DNA from: Pseudomonas pseudonitroreducens
Lineage (GTDB): Bacteria > Pseudomonadota > Gammaproteobacteria > Pseudomonadales > Pseudomonadaceae
DNA length: 64,000 bases
NCBI RefSeq assembly: GCF_021603645.1
Contig: NZ_BQHJ01000003.1
Coordinates: 372,001-436,000 of the forward strand
Direction of reading: 5' to 3'
Position numbers and translations under genes: made by a program. Shown here piece after piece: positions 22,925-34,204 of this stretch. Positions within the stretch are counted from its first letter, which is position 1. Each line of letters opens with the position of its first letter. The notes beneath the pieces are model-generated. The model ran no database searches, was not told the DNA's origin, and saw only the letters and a list, made by a program, of their open reading frames with translations.

Positions 22925-23242
22925 ATGTACAAACTGTGTTTCTACGTTCCGGAAAGCCATCTGGAACCGGTCAAGAAAGCGGTGTTCGCCGCCGGTGCAG
23001 GACGCATCGGAGCCTATGACAGCTGTTGCTGGCAGGCGCTTGGACAGGGACAGTTCCGCCCTCTGCAGGGCAGCAACCCGTTCATTGGCCAGGCCGGCAG
23101 CGTCGAGCAGGTCGCCGAATGGAAGGTGGAGATGGTGGTGGCCGACGAGTTGATCCATGACTCGGTGAAGGCTCTCAAGCAGGCTCATCCCTACGAAACG
23201 CCGGCCTTCGAGGTCTGGCGGCTGTCGGACATGGTGTTCTGA
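22925..23242 (+). CDS. NIF3/YqfO-domain protein
   Basis: 105-aa protein made only of the small YqfO insert domain found in NIF3-like proteins (MYKLCFYVPESHLEPVKKAVF ... GAGRIGAYDSCCWQ ... AHPYETPAFEVW). The HPYE(T/P) stretch is the usual hallmark. The function of the stand-alone form is not established. GGAG lies before ATG 22925. A bidirectional terminator separates it from the convergent transpeptidase gene. Confidence 0.85.
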   Translation: MYKLCFYVPESHLEPVKKAVFAAGAGRIGAYDSCCWQALGQGQFRPLQGSNPFIGQAGSVEQVAEWKVEMVVADELIHDSVKALKQAHPYETPAFEVWRLSDMVF

Positions 23243-23264
23243 GCAGATGTTCTGAGCAGACATG

Positions 23265-23290
23265 AAAAAGGCGCCCTTGGGCGCCTTTTT
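23265..23290. terminator. Bidirectional terminator
   Basis: AAAAAGGCGCCC-TT-GGGCGCCTTTTT: a perfect stem with A and T runs on both sides, placed between convergent genes, so it can serve both strands. Confidence 0.88.
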
Positions 23291-23303
23291 CTTTTCGCGC
23301 AGC

Positions 23304-23804
23304 TTACGGGCGAATCTCGATCAGCGTGCCGTCCTTGACCAGGCTCCAGACCTCGCGCATGTCGGCGTTGGTCATGGCGATGCAGCCGTTGGTCCAGTCC
23401 AGGGTCGAGAAGTACCACTCGGGGTAGTCGTCATCCATCGGCGTGCCGTGGATCATGATCATGCCGCCGGGCGACAGGCTTTTCTCCCGTGCCTTGGCGA
23501 CGTCGCGGGCGTTGGGGTAGGAGATGTGCATGGAGAGGTTGTACTTGTCGCTGGTCTTGCGCCAGTCGACCCAGTAGAAGCCTTCCGGCGTGCGGTTGTC
23601 GCCCTCGGCGAGCTTGGGGCCCTGCGGGCGTTTGCCCAGCGACACGCGGTAGCTCTTGAGAACCTTGCCGTTGCTCATGAGATGCAGTTTGCGCTCGGAC
23701 TTGAGCACGAGAATCTTGTCGATGTGACCGTCGAGCGTGGGCGTCGCGTTGGCATGCGAGAACGCTGCGAAGGTCAGACAAAGTACGGCAATCAACCAGC
23801 GCAT
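23304..23804 (-). CDS. L,D-transpeptidase (YkuD family)
   Basis: Periplasmic cell-wall cross-linking enzyme of 166 aa. Signal peptide to about A20 (HANA|TPTL). The YkuD domain shows MIHGTP with the catalytic-region His and the nucleophile motif DWTNGCIAM with an intact Cys. It may make 3-3 cross-links or attach proteins to peptidoglycan; the substrate is not predictable. It ends next to the bidirectional terminator. Confidence 0.9.
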   Translation of the reverse strand: MRWLIAVLCLTFAAFSHANATPTLDGHIDKILVLKSERKLHLMSNGKVLKSYRVSLGKRPQGPKLAEGDNRTPEGFYWVDWRKTSDKYNLSMHISYPNARDVAKAREKSLSPGGMIMIHGTPMDDDYPEWYFSTLDWTNGCIAMTNADMREVWSLVKDGTLIEIRP

Positions 23805-23857
23805 CGAGTGGAGTTCCCCGGTAGTTCCTAAAGCCTTAGAGGCGGTATATGAGCTTA

Positions 23858-24409
23858 TTAGTTCTTTTTCTGTACAAGCATTGGAAGAATCCCTTCATTG
23901 CGTATCGGAAAGTTCTGCACGATCCGGTCCGCCAGGAAATATTCTAAGGTACGGCCCACGGTGGGGAAAGCCAGCTCCCCCCACGGAATGTCGGATTCTT
24001 CGAAGAGTTGCACCTCCAGGCTTTCCTCGCCAGCGCAGAAGTCCAGATCGGCCAGCTGCGCGCGGAAGAAGATATAAACCTGGCTGATATGCGGCAGATC
24101 AAAGACCGTATAAAGCTGCAGGCCGTGGACGCGGGCATTGGCCTCTTCGAGGGTTTCCCGGGCGGCGGCCTGCTCCAGGGTCTCGCCGTTCTCCATGAAG
24201 CCTGCCGGTAGCGTCCAGAAGCCCTGGCGCGGCTGGATGGCGCGGCGGCAGAGGAGGATGCGCCCGTCCCAGACCGGCAGGCAGCCGGCGACGATGCGCG
24301 GGTTCTGGTAATGCACGGTCTGGCACTGGTCGCAGACGAAGCGCGGGCGGTTGTCGCCGCTGGGAATGCGCAAACTCACGCTGGCGCCGCACTGACTGCA
24401 GAATTTCAT
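23858..24409 (-). CDS. Nudix hydrolase with N-terminal zinc ribbon
   Basis: 183-aa pyrophosphohydrolase. A CxxC...CxxC zinc ribbon at residues 4-30 (FCSQCG, VCDQCQ) precedes the Nudix domain, whose signature GFMENGETLEQAAARETLEE is intact. The layout resembles NADH pyrophosphatase-like and NUDIX proteins acting on nucleotides; the substrate cannot be read from sequence. Divergent from the next Nudix gene. Confidence 0.88.
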   Translation of the reverse strand: MKFCSQCGASVSLRIPSGDNRPRFVCDQCQTVHYQNPRIVAGCLPVWDGRILLCRRAIQPRQGFWTLPAGFMENGETLEQAAARETLEEANARVHGLQLYTVFDLPHISQVYIFFRAQLADLDFCAGEESLEVQLFEESDIPWGELAFPTVGRTLEYFLADRIVQNFPIRNEGILPMLVQKKN

Positions 24410-24545
24410 GCTGCTTCCTTGTTATCGATTGGAACAATCTTGCGCGTTGCGCGGGGCGCCCAGCAAGGGGCGGGGGTTGGGCAGGGACGTCTTTCGTGCC
24501 ATGATCCCTCAATTAGAAGAATCGGCCCCCCGCAGGATGTTCGGC

Positions 24546-25142
24546 ATGCTGGACCAGCTGCGCCAACGTATACAGACGCACAAGCCAAGCGACCTTGAAA
24601 CGGACCACAGCTTTCCGGAAGCGGCGGTCCTGCTCCCCATCACTCCCCAGGAAGAGCTCGTGCTCACCCTGCGCGCGACCGGGTTGTCGACCCACAGCGG
24701 CGAAGTCGCCTTTCCCGGTGGGCGCCGCGACCCCGAAGACGTCGACCTGATCCACACGGCCCTGCGCGAGGCCCACGAGGAGATCGCCCTGCCGCCGGGA
24801 CTGGTGGAGGTCGTCGGGCCGTTGAGCACCCTGGTGTCGCGGCACGGCATTCTGGTCAAACCGTTCGTCGGCTTTGTCCCTGATTTCGTGGAGTACCGCC
24901 CCAACGACGGCGAGATCGACGCCGTGTTCAAGGTGCCGCTGGAGTTCTTTCGCGGCGACCCAAGGGAAACCACCCACCGCATCGATTATTTCGGCCGCAG
25001 CTGGTACGTCCCGAGCTACCTGTTCGAGGGCTACAAGATCTGGGGCCTGTCCGCGATCATGCTGGTCGAACTGCTGAACCTGCTCTATGACGCCCGTATC
25101 GACCTGCACCAGCCGCCGTCGAAGTTCATCAAGCTGAGCTGA
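24546..25142 (+). CDS. CoA pyrophosphatase-type Nudix hydrolase
   Basis: 198-aa Nudix enzyme of the NudL/CoAse group, thought to split CoA to phosphopantetheine and 3',5'-ADP. The NuCoA motif region [20 protein letters not shown] and the Nudix box [23 protein letters not shown] are intact. Start ATG 24546 is preferred because CAGGA lies 8 nt upstream; ATG 24537 or 24501 in the same frame are alternatives. A gamma-carbonic-anhydrase-type gene follows after 41 bp. Confidence 0.87.
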   Translation: MLDQLRQRIQTHKPSDLETDHSFPEAAVLLPITPQEELVLTLRATGLSTHSGEVAFPGGRRDPEDVDLIHTALREAHEEIALPPGLVEVVGPLSTLVSRHGILVKPFVGFVPDFVEYRPNDGEIDAVFKVPLEFFRGDPRETTHRIDYFGRSWYVPSYLFEGYKIWGLSAIMLVELLNLLYDARIDLHQPPSKFIKLS

Positions 25143-25183
25143 GACCCGAGAATAAAAAGCGGCCCCCGCCTGAGGAGAAACCC

Positions 25184-25711
25184 ATGAAGTACCGCCTGGG
25201 CTCGTCCCGAGTCGAAACCCATCCGGAAAGCTGGATTGCCCCCAATGCCACGCTGGTCGGCAAAGTACGCCTCGATGCCGGCGCCAGCGTGTGGTTCAAC
25301 GCCGTGCTGCGCGGCGACAACGAGCTGATCCACATCGGCGAACACAGCAACGTGCAGGATGGCACCGTCATGCACACCGACATGGGCTTCCCGCTGACCC
25401 TGGGCAAGGGCGTGACCATCGGCCACAACGCCATGCTGCATGGCTGCCAGGTAGGCGACTACAGCCTCGTCGGCATCAACGCGGTGATCCTCAACGGCGC
25501 GAAGATCGGCAAATACTGCATCATCGGCGCCAACGCGCTGATTCCCGAAGTCAAGGAAATCCCCGATGGCTCACTGGTCATGGGCTCGCCCGGCAAGGTC
25601 GTGCGCGAACTGACCGAGCCGCAGAAGAAGATGCTCGAAGCCAGCGCCGCCCACTACGTGCACAACGCCCAGCGTTACGCCCGCGACCTGGCCGAGCAGG
25701 AAGATGACTGA
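25184..25711 (+). CDS. Gamma-carbonic-anhydrase-like protein (YrdA/PaaY type)
   Basis: 175-aa left-handed beta-helix protein with hexapeptide repeats (about residues 15-140). Metal-ligand histidines are visible in DGTVMHTD and GHNAMLHGC, as in gamma-class carbonic anhydrases. Whether it hydrates CO2 or has another zinc-dependent role is unknown. Its stop overlaps the next gene by 8 bp. Confidence 0.88.
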   Translation: MKYRLGSSRVETHPESWIAPNATLVGKVRLDAGASVWFNAVLRGDNELIHIGEHSNVQDGTVMHTDMGFPLTLGKGVTIGHNAMLHGCQVGDYSLVGINAVILNGAKIGKYCIIGANALIPEVKEIPDGSLVMGSPGKVVRELTEPQKKMLEASAAHYVHNAQRYARDLAEQEDD

Positions 25712-25892
25712 AGAACGTCCCGTCGCCTCGCCCTGCGTGCACGTCTGCGCGCTGGACGACGCCGACGTCTGCCTGGGCTGCCAGCGTAGCGCAGCCGAAA
25801 TCACCCGCTGGGGCCTCATGGACAACGCCGAGCGTCGTGAGGTGCTGAAGCGCTGCGAACAGCGCGCCCGCGAGCAGGGCGTGCTGGTCTAG
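25704..25892 (+). CDS. DUF1289 family small Cys-rich protein
   Basis: 62-aa protein with the DUF1289 pattern [19 protein letters not shown] followed by EITRW. The four Cys could hold iron or zinc. Overlaps the preceding gene by 8 bp (ATGACTGA), so translation is probably coupled. Function unknown. Confidence 0.88.
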   Translation: MTEERPVASPCVHVCALDDADVCLGCQRSAAEITRWGLMDNAERREVLKRCEQRAREQGVLV

Positions 25893-25950
25893 AGCCTTCA
25901 CGCTTGAGAGCTACCCTGTTTCGAACTTTCCCTTCCCGAGGTTTCCCGCA

Positions 25951-27132
25951 ATGCCCCGTATTGGAACTCCCCTGTCGCCGAGCGCGACCCGCGTACTGCT
26001 CTGTGGCTCCGGCGAGCTGGGCAAGGAAGTGGCGCTCGAACTGCAGCGCCTGGGCTGCGAAGTCATCGCTGTCGACCGCTATGCGAACGCGCCGGCCATG
26101 CAGGTTGCGCATCGCAGCCACGTGATCAGCATGCTCGACGGTGTCGCCCTGCGTGCCGTGATCGAGCAGGAGAAGCCGCATTACATCGTGCCGGAGATCG
26201 AAGCCATCGCCACGGCGACTCTGGTCGAGCTGGAGAACGAGGGCTACACCGTCATCCCCACGGCCCGTGCCGCCCAGCTGACCATGAACCGCGAGGGCAT
26301 TCGTCGCCTGGCCGCTGAAGAACTGGGCCTGCCGACCTCGCCCTACCACTTCGCCGACACCTACGAGGATTACGTCGCTGGCGTCGCCGCCGTGGGTTAT
26401 CCGTGCGTGGTCAAGCCGATCATGAGTTCCTCGGGCAAGGGCCAGAGCGTGCTGAAATCCGCCGCCGACCTGAAGACCGCCTGGGACTATGCCCAGGAGG
26501 GCGGTCGTGCCGGCAAGGGGCGGGTGATTGTCGAGGGCTTCATCGACTTCGACTACGAGATCACCCTGCTGACCGTGCGGCACATCGGCGGCACCACCTT
26601 CTGCGCGCCCATCGGCCATCGCCAGGTGAAGGGTGACTACCACGAGTCCTGGCAGCCCCAGGCGATGAGCCCGAAGGCGCTGGCGGAGTCCGAGCGCGTA
26701 GCCAGGGCCGTCACCGAAGCGCTGGGCGGCCGTGGCCTGTTCGGTGTGGAGCTGTTCGTCAAAGGTGACGAGGTGTGGTTCAGCGAAGTTTCACCGCGCC
26801 CGCACGATACCGGCCTGGTCACGCTGATTTCCCAGGACCTTTCCGAGTTCGCGCTGCACGCCCGTGCCATTCTCGGCCTGCCGATCCCGGTGATCCGCCA
26901 GCTGGGCGACTCCGCTTCGGCGGTGATCCTGGTGGAAGGCAAGTCGCAGCAGGTTTCCTTCGGCAACCTCGGCGCCGCGCTGAGCGAACCTGACACCGCA
27001 CTGCGTCTGTTCGGCAAGCCGGAAGTGGATGGCCAGCGGCGCATGGGCGTAGCCCTGGCGCGCGACGAGTCGATCGACGCCGCCCGCGCCAAGGCCACCC
27101 GCTCGGCCCAGGCGGTCAACGTCGAACTGTGA
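25951..27132 (+). CDS. purT: Formate-dependent GAR formyltransferase
   Basis: Makes formyl-GAR from GAR, formate and ATP, bypassing folate in purine synthesis; 393 aa. ATP-grasp architecture: N-terminal nucleotide-binding domain ([20 protein letters not shown]), central ATP-grasp ([29 protein letters not shown]), Mg-binding [10 protein letters not shown]. Length and motifs are normal. The next gene starts within its stop codon. Confidence 0.96.
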   Translation: MPRIGTPLSPSATRVLLCGSGELGKEVALELQRLGCEVIAVDRYANAPAMQVAHRSHVISMLDGVALRAVIEQEKPHYIVPEIEAIATATLVELENEGYTVIPTARAAQLTMNREGIRRLAAEELGLPTSPYHFADTYEDYVAGVAAVGYPCVVKPIMSSSGKGQSVLKSAADLKTAWDYAQEGGRAGKGRVIVEGFIDFDYEITLLTVRHIGGTTFCAPIGHRQVKGDYHESWQPQAMSPKALAESERVARAVTEALGGRGLFGVELFVKGDEVWFSEVSPRPHDTGLVTLISQDLSEFALHARAILGLPIPVIRQLGDSASAVILVEGKSQQVSFGNLGAALSEPDTALRLFGKPEVDGQRRMGVALARDESIDAARAKATRSAQAVNVEL

Positions 27133-27857
27133 GCCGCTGGGCGGGGCTGATCTGGTGGGCGGCGGCACTGCCGCTGCTGCCGCTGGCCCTGCCCATGGCC
27201 GTGCGCACCCGGCGCACGGCCTTGCGTCTGGCTCCCGCCGCTGGCGTCTGCGAAGGTGTCGCCGGTGCGGAGCTGCCAGGCCAACCCTTTCGCCTGCTGT
27301 TGCTGGGCGAGTCCACGGTTGCCGGTGTCGGCGCGTCCTGCCTGGACTTCGCGCTGGCCGGCCGGCTGGCTTCGGCGCTTGCCAGCCGTCTTCAGCGTCC
27401 CGTCGCCTGGCGCGCGGCAGGGGAGAACGGGATCACCGCCGGTGAAGCCTGCGAACGCCTGCTACCGTTGGTGGCCGAGCAGGATTACGACCTGGTGGCA
27501 CTGGTCTTCGGCGTCAACGACACCACGCACTTCAGCTCGCGCCGGCGTTGGCTGGGCGCCCTTGAACGGCTGATCGAGCACTTCCAGCGCCGCGGGGCGC
27601 GGGTGGTATGCACCGCCGTGCCGCCGCTGCAGCATTTCACCGCCTTGCCCTGGCTGTTACGGCAGTTGCTGGGGTGGCGTGCGTCGTTGCTGAACCGGCA
27701 ACTCAGTGCGCAAGCGCTGCTCCAGGGCGCCGGGTACTGCGCAGTGAGCCTGGAGATGCAGCCGCAGTTCCTCGCCATCGACGGCTATCACCCTTCGGCG
27801 CTGGGCTACCAGGTGTGGGGCGAGCATCTCGCGCAGTGGCTGGTTTCCCGGCCCTGA
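27129..27857 (+). CDS. SGNH/GDSL hydrolase with N-terminal membrane anchor
   Basis: 242-aa esterase-type protein. A hydrophobic N-terminus (about residues 3-24) suggests secretion or anchoring. SGNH blocks are visible: [12 protein letters not shown] (Ser), the GVNDTTHF Asn block and [10 protein letters not shown] (Asp-His). The substrate is unknown. GTG 27129 overlaps the purT stop (GTGA), so the pair is translationally coupled. Confidence 0.83.
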   Translation: MSRWAGLIWWAAALPLLPLALPMAVRTRRTALRLAPAAGVCEGVAGAELPGQPFRLLLLGESTVAGVGASCLDFALAGRLASALASRLQRPVAWRAAGENGITAGEACERLLPLVAEQDYDLVALVFGVNDTTHFSSRRRWLGALERLIEHFQRRGARVVCTAVPPLQHFTALPWLLRQLLGWRASLLNRQLSAQALLQGAGYCAVSLEMQPQFLAIDGYHPSALGYQVWGEHLAQWLVSRP

Positions 27858-27866
27858 GTCGATGCG

Positions 27867-28202
27867 TCAGTGCAAGCGCACCCAACAGAAAACCAGCAGC
27901 GAAGCCGCCACCAACCAGGCCAGCGCGGCCATCGCCAGTGAGAGCTCCAGGCGCATGCGATCCACCATCAGGTAGAGCGCGGCGAGGTAGACGAAGTAGG
28001 GGATGATCGACCACATGCCGAACAGGATGGTGGTCTTCAGGTCGTCCAGCGAACGACTCTTGCCGACAATGAAGTGGGCGATCAGGGCGAAGGTGGGGAA
28101 CAGCGGCACCAGGCCGGCGATGTAGTAATTGCGCGTCTTCGACAGCGCGGCGAGGATCAGCACCACGCCGGCGCCGAGGGCTGCCTTGAGGATCAGGTCC
28201 AC
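27867..28202 (-). CDS. glpM: GlpM family membrane protein
   Basis: 111-aa integral membrane protein with about four spans. The stretch SKTRNYYIAGLVPLFPTFALI and the TTILFGMWSIIPYF motif match GlpM, described in P. aeruginosa as needed for normal glpD expression and alginate production; the mechanism is unknown. It follows glpD on the same strand with an 82-bp gap holding a hairpin. Confidence 0.9.
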   Translation of the reverse strand: MDLILKAALGAGVVLILAALSKTRNYYIAGLVPLFPTFALIAHFIVGKSRSLDDLKTTILFGMWSIIPYFVYLAALYLMVDRMRLELSLAMAALAWLVAASLLVFCWVRLH

Positions 28203-28218
28203 GTCGTTCTCTATGCGG

Positions 28219-28243
28219 CGACGCCACCGGGTCGGTGGCGTCG
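28219..28243. other. GC-rich hairpin between glpD and glpM
   Basis: CGACGCCACC pairs with GGTGGCGTCG around a 5-nt loop. There is no T run on either strand, so it is more likely a processing or attenuation structure than a full terminator. Confidence 0.5.
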
Positions 28244-28284
28244 GGGATTATCCGCGAGAGAGGTGGCTCGCTCCAATGCGACGT

Positions 28285-29826
28285 TCAGGCAACCTGCGTG
28301 CTGGGCTCCAGCGGGCTTTCGCTGCCGAGGAGTTGCTCCAGGCGCTCCCGCTGCCGCGCATTGAGAAACAGGCCGAGCTTGGTGCGGCGCCAGAGGATGT
28401 CGTCGGCGTCGCGCGCCCATTCTTCATGAACCAGGTATTCCACTTCCCGCGCATACAGCCCGGCGCCCAGGTGTTCGCCCAGCTCGCTGAGGTTGTGCGC
28501 GCCGTCCAGCAGTTTCCAGATGCGACTGCCGTAGGTGCTGGCCCAGCGGCGGGCGAGGGCGGGGTCGAGCTGGCGCAGGCGTTCCATGAGCTGGATGGCG
28601 AGGTCTTCCACTGTGGTCATCGCTTCGCCGCCGGGCAGCGGGGCGCTGGCGGTCCAGCTCGCTTTCATCACGCCGGCGAAGTGCGGCGCCAGTTGTTCCA
28701 GCGCAGCTTCCGCGAGCTTGCGGTAGGTGGTCAGCTTGCCGCCGAACACCGACAGCAGTGGCGCTTCGCCGGGGGTGTTGTCCAGCGCCAGGGTGTAGTC
28801 GCGGGTGACGGCAGAGGGATCGTCGGACTCGTCGTCGCACAGCGGGCGCACGCCGGAGAAGGTCCGCAGGATGTCCTGGCGGCCCAGCTGGCGCTTGAAG
28901 TGGGCATTGACCACGTTCAGCAGGTAGTCGGTCTCTGCTTCGCTGATGCTGATCTGCGCCGGGTCGCCCTGATACTCGCGGTCGGTGGTGCCGATCAGGG
29001 TGAACTGGCGCAGGTAGGGGATGGCGAAAACGATGCGGCGGTCTTCGTTCTGCAGGATGTACGCATGCTCGCCGTCGTACAGGCGCGGCACGATCAGGTG
29101 GCTGCCCTGGATCAGGCGGATGCCGTAGGGCGGCTTCTGCCGCAACTCCTCGCGCAGGAAACGATCGACCCAGGGGCCGGCGGCGTTGACCAGCGCGCGG
29201 GCGCGGATCGAATAGAGGCTGCCGTCGTGGCGTTCCAGGTGCAGGTGCCACAAACCCTTGCTGCGCCGCGCGCTGACGCAGCGGGTGCGCGGGTGGATAT
29301 GCGCACCGTTCTCGCGGGCGGCCATGGCGTTGAGCACCACCAGGCGGGCGTCGTCCACCGAGCAGTCGGAGTATTCGAAACCGCGGGTGATCTCGGCCTT
29401 CAGCGGGCTATCCAGGTCGAAACGCAGGCCACGGGACGCCGGCAGCTTCTCGCGCTTGCCCAGGTGGTCATAGAGGAACAGCCCGGCGCGGATCATCCAG
29501 GCCGGGCGCAGGTGCGGGCGGTGCGGCAGCACGAAACGCAACGGGTGGACGATATGCGGGGCCTTGGCCAGCAGGACTTCGCGCTCGGCGAGAGCCTCGC
29601 GGACCAGGCGGAATTCGTAATGTTCGAGGTAGCGCAGGCCACCATGGATCAGCTTGCTGCTGGCGGAGGAGGTGTGGGCGGCGAGGTCGTGCTGTTCGCA
29701 AAGGAATACCGACAGCCCGCGTCCGGCGGCGTCCGCCGCGATCCCCGCACCATTGATGCCGCCGCCGACGACGGCCAGGTCATAGACTTCGGCAAGGGGC
29801 GCGTGGCGCTTGCTGGTGGAATTCAT
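28285..29826 (-). CDS. glpD: Aerobic glycerol-3-phosphate dehydrogenase
   Basis: FAD enzyme on the inner membrane that oxidises glycerol-3-phosphate to dihydroxyacetone phosphate and feeds electrons to ubiquinone; 513 aa. FAD-binding GGGINGAGIA at about residue 21, the SSKLIHGGLRYLE motif and the C-terminal DAO_C domain are intact. ATG 29826 is preceded by GGCGGT. GlpR-type operators lie just upstream. Confidence 0.96.
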   Translation of the reverse strand: MNSTSKRHAPLAEVYDLAVVGGGINGAGIAADAAGRGLSVFLCEQHDLAAHTSSASSKLIHGGLRYLEHYEFRLVREALAEREVLLAKAPHIVHPLRFVLPHRPHLRPAWMIRAGLFLYDHLGKREKLPASRGLRFDLDSPLKAEITRGFEYSDCSVDDARLVVLNAMAARENGAHIHPRTRCVSARRSKGLWHLHLERHDGSLYSIRARALVNAAGPWVDRFLREELRQKPPYGIRLIQGSHLIVPRLYDGEHAYILQNEDRRIVFAIPYLRQFTLIGTTDREYQGDPAQISISEAETDYLLNVVNAHFKRQLGRQDILRTFSGVRPLCDDESDDPSAVTRDYTLALDNTPGEAPLLSVFGGKLTTYRKLAEAALEQLAPHFAGVMKASWTASAPLPGGEAMTTVEDLAIQLMERLRQLDPALARRWASTYGSRIWKLLDGAHNLSELGEHLGAGLYAREVEYLVHEEWARDADDILWRRTKLGLFLNARQRERLEQLLGSESPLEPSTQVA

Positions 29827-29857
29827 GGGACCGCCTGGGTGTTGAAAGTGAATCTTT

Positions 29858-29877
29858 TATGTTCGTTTTCGAAAATA
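29858..29877. promoter_or_regulatory. GlpR-type operator upstream of glpD
   Basis: TATGTTCGTTTTCGAAAATA, a near-palindrome matching the ATGTTCG-NNNN-CGAACAT form bound by GlpR. It is 31 bp upstream of glpD. Further half-sites are GAACGAAACAT (about 29890-29900) and ATGTTCGAAA (29941-29950). Confidence 0.65.
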
Positions 29878-29969
29878 TCCTAGTTCAGTGAACGAAACAT
29901 GACCAGCCTTTGCCGCGAATTCGCGCAGGCATTCGTCTGAATGTTCGAAAGTGAATTGACTGGAGGGTC

Positions 29970-30725
29970 TCAGACCAGCTCGAGCTGAACCTTGTGCTGG
30001 CTCATCAGGCGTGCCACGGCGGCAGGCGGCGGGCTGTCGGTGAACACCCGGTTGACCAGGGAGATCGGTCCCAGGCGCACCATGGCGTTGCGGCCGAACT
30101 TGCTGGAGTCGGCGGCGAGGAATACCTGCCGCGCGTTGTCGATGATGGCGCGGGAGACGCGCACTTCCTGGTAGTCGAAGTCCAGCAGGCTGCCGTCTTC
30201 GTCGATGCCACTGATGCCCACCACGGCGAAGTCGACGCGAAACTGCTCGATGAAATCCACTGCCGCCTGCCCGACCACGCCGCCGTCGCCGCGCACCGTG
30301 CCGCCGGCGATCAGCACTTCGAAATCATCCTTGCCGGCGAGGATGCTGGCGACGTGCAGGTTGTTGCTGATGACCTTCAGGTTGCGGTGGCCGAGCAGGG
30401 CGCGGGCGATGGCTTCGGTAGTGGTGCCGATATTGATGAACAGCGAGGCATTGTCCGGAATCTGCGCCGCAATGGCTTCGGCGATGCGCTGCTTCTCGTC
30501 GCGCATCTGGTCGGCGCGGGTGTTGTAGGCGGTGTTCTCGATGCTCGAATCCCAGGCCGCGCCACCGTGGTAGCGACGAAGCAGGTTCTGTTCGGCGAGC
30601 TGGTTGATATCGCGGCGGATGGTCTGCGGCGTGACGGCGAACTGCTGGGCGAGCTCTTCGATGCTCAGGTAGCCGCGTTCGCGGACCAGATCGAGGATGT
30701 TCTGCTGGCGGGGTGGCAGGTTCAT
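29970..30725 (-). CDS. glpR: DeoR-family repressor of glycerol-3-phosphate genes
   Basis: 251-aa transcription factor. N-terminal DeoR winged helix-turn-helix ([29 protein letters not shown] with [13 protein letters not shown] recognition helix), and a C-terminal phosphosugar-sensor domain ([27 protein letters not shown]). It represses glp genes until glycerol-3-phosphate binds. It lies between glpK and glpD on the same strand. ATG 30725 matches the usual DeoR start. Confidence 0.94.
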   Translation of the reverse strand: MNLPPRQQNILDLVRERGYLSIEELAQQFAVTPQTIRRDINQLAEQNLLRRYHGGAAWDSSIENTAYNTRADQMRDEKQRIAEAIAAQIPDNASLFINIGTTTEAIARALLGHRNLKVISNNLHVASILAGKDDFEVLIAGGTVRGDGGVVGQAAVDFIEQFRVDFAVVGISGIDEDGSLLDFDYQEVRVSRAIIDNARQVFLAADSSKFGRNAMVRLGPISLVNRVFTDSPPPAAVARLMSQHKVQLELV

Positions 30726-30805
30726 GCGGTTCGCTCGTGCGGACGGGCCGGGAGGGCAAGGATGCCGCACGCAGCCAACGCTGTCATGCGGCACGGGCTT
30801 CACCT

Positions 30806-30895
30806 GTAGGAGCGAGCTTGCTCGCGAACCCGTCCAGGCACATCGGCATCCAGTGGTTCGCGAGCAAGGACTGGGCGTCCCCCTCGGTCCTACAG
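30806..30895. repeat. REP palindrome pair (GTAGGAGCGAGC type)
   Basis: GTAGGAGCGAGCTTGCTCGC at the left, GGTTCGCGAGCAAGG and GGTCCTAC at the right, in inverted order. It fills the space between glpK and glpR and is related to the repeats at 43141 and 47533. Confidence 0.85.
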
Positions 30896-30903
30896 AAGAG
30901 CAA

Positions 30904-33061
<2,158 letters not shown>

Positions 33062-33110
33062 GTTTTTGCAGGAGCAACATTGCTTTCCCAGTAGCGCTGC
33101 CCGCTCCTGC

Positions 33111-33255
33111 CCTTACCCCAGCCCTGGCTAAGCGCCCGTGGAGAGGGGCAGACCCTGCCGGCTGGCGCTGCGGTTTTATCCTGCACCGAACGGTGCGCTC
33201 TCCCGCCTGCGCGAGAGGGCCAGGCGCAGGGGCTCCTGATCTCTCCGGGAGGGAG
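33111..33255. repeat. Dispersed repeat, copy 2
   Basis: Shares CCCAGCCCTGGCT, GAGAGGGGCAGA, TTTATCCTGCACCGAACGGT and CTCTCCC/GAGAGGG pairing with the block at 16517-16646, in the same orientation but with many substitutions and indels. It fills most of the gap between ybaK and the PhzF-like gene. Confidence 0.6.
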
Positions 33256-33333
33256 CACTGTGTGGTCCCTACTGTACGGTTCGTCGTTGATCGGCTTCTG
33301 TCATGCTCGGCCATCACTTTCCAGGAGACTGCC

Positions 33334-34119
33334 ATGCTGCTCGATTTCCACCAGGTAGACGCTTTCACCGACCGCCCGTTCGCCGGCAATCCGGCCATGG
33401 TCTACCGCCTCGATGCCTGGTTGAGCGACGAGCTGATGCAGCAGATCGCCGCCGAGCACAACCTCTCGGAGACCGCCTTCCTGGTGAAGGAACCGGCCGG
33501 TTGGCGCATCCGCTGGTTTACCCCGACCGCCGAGGTGCCGCTCTGTGGCCACGCCACGCTGGCCAGCGCCCATGTGCTGTTCGAAGTGTTCGATGAGCCG
33601 GGCGAAGTGCTGGAGCTGAACTCCCTGTCCGGGCCGCTTCGCGTGGCCCGCGAGGACGGCCGGCTGGCACTGAACTTCCCGGCGCAGCCGCCGAGCGAGT
33701 CGGGCTCCACGCTGGAGCTGGAGAATGCCCTGGGAATCGACGTGGTGGATGCGCTGAATACCGCCAACCACCTGTTGGTTCTGCTCGAGTCGGAGCAGGC
33801 GGTGCGCGACTGCAAGCCTGACTTCGCTGCCCTGGCGCGCCTGCCGTACCTGGGCGTTATCGTCACGGCACGTAGCGACAACTACGACTTCGTTTCGCGC
33901 TTCTTCGCCCCGGCCATCGGCCTCAACGAAGACCCGGTGACCGGCGCCGCCCACTGCGTGCTGATTCCCTACTGGTCGCGGCGACTGAACAAACTGCAGA
34001 TGCGCGCATTCCAGTCTTCCGCCCGTGGCGGTGAGCTGTGGTGCCGTCTCGAGGGGGGGCGCGTGAGCATCGCCGGCTACGCGCGCCTGGTGGCCAGCGG
34101 TCGTTTACTGGTTGTTTGA
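33334..34119 (+). CDS. PhzF family isomerase/epimerase
   Basis: 261-aa protein with the diaminopimelate-epimerase-like PhzF fold. Family motifs QVDAFTDRPFAGNPA, the catalytic-Glu block NLSETAF, PLCGHATLASA and DPVTGAAHC are intact. Other phenazine genes are absent, so phenazine synthesis is not suggested and the substrate is unknown. AGGAG lies 7 nt before ATG 33334. Confidence 0.88.
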   Translation: MLLDFHQVDAFTDRPFAGNPAMVYRLDAWLSDELMQQIAAEHNLSETAFLVKEPAGWRIRWFTPTAEVPLCGHATLASAHVLFEVFDEPGEVLELNSLSGPLRVAREDGRLALNFPAQPPSESGSTLELENALGIDVVDALNTANHLLVLLESEQAVRDCKPDFAALARLPYLGVIVTARSDNYDFVSRFFAPAIGLNEDPVTGAAHCVLIPYWSRRLNKLQMRAFQSSARGGELWCRLEGGRVSIAGYARLVASGRLLVV

Positions 34120-34204
34120 TCTGTGACCGGGGAGTTTTGCGCTTCCTCGCCTAGGCTTGCTCCCATTGGCTGTCGCGCACCCGGCGCGGCTTGGAGGCAG
34201 GCCC

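Noticed and set aside
33334-34119. Phenazine biosynthesis gene phzF
   Set aside because: It is a generic PhzF-family protein with no other phz genes nearby.
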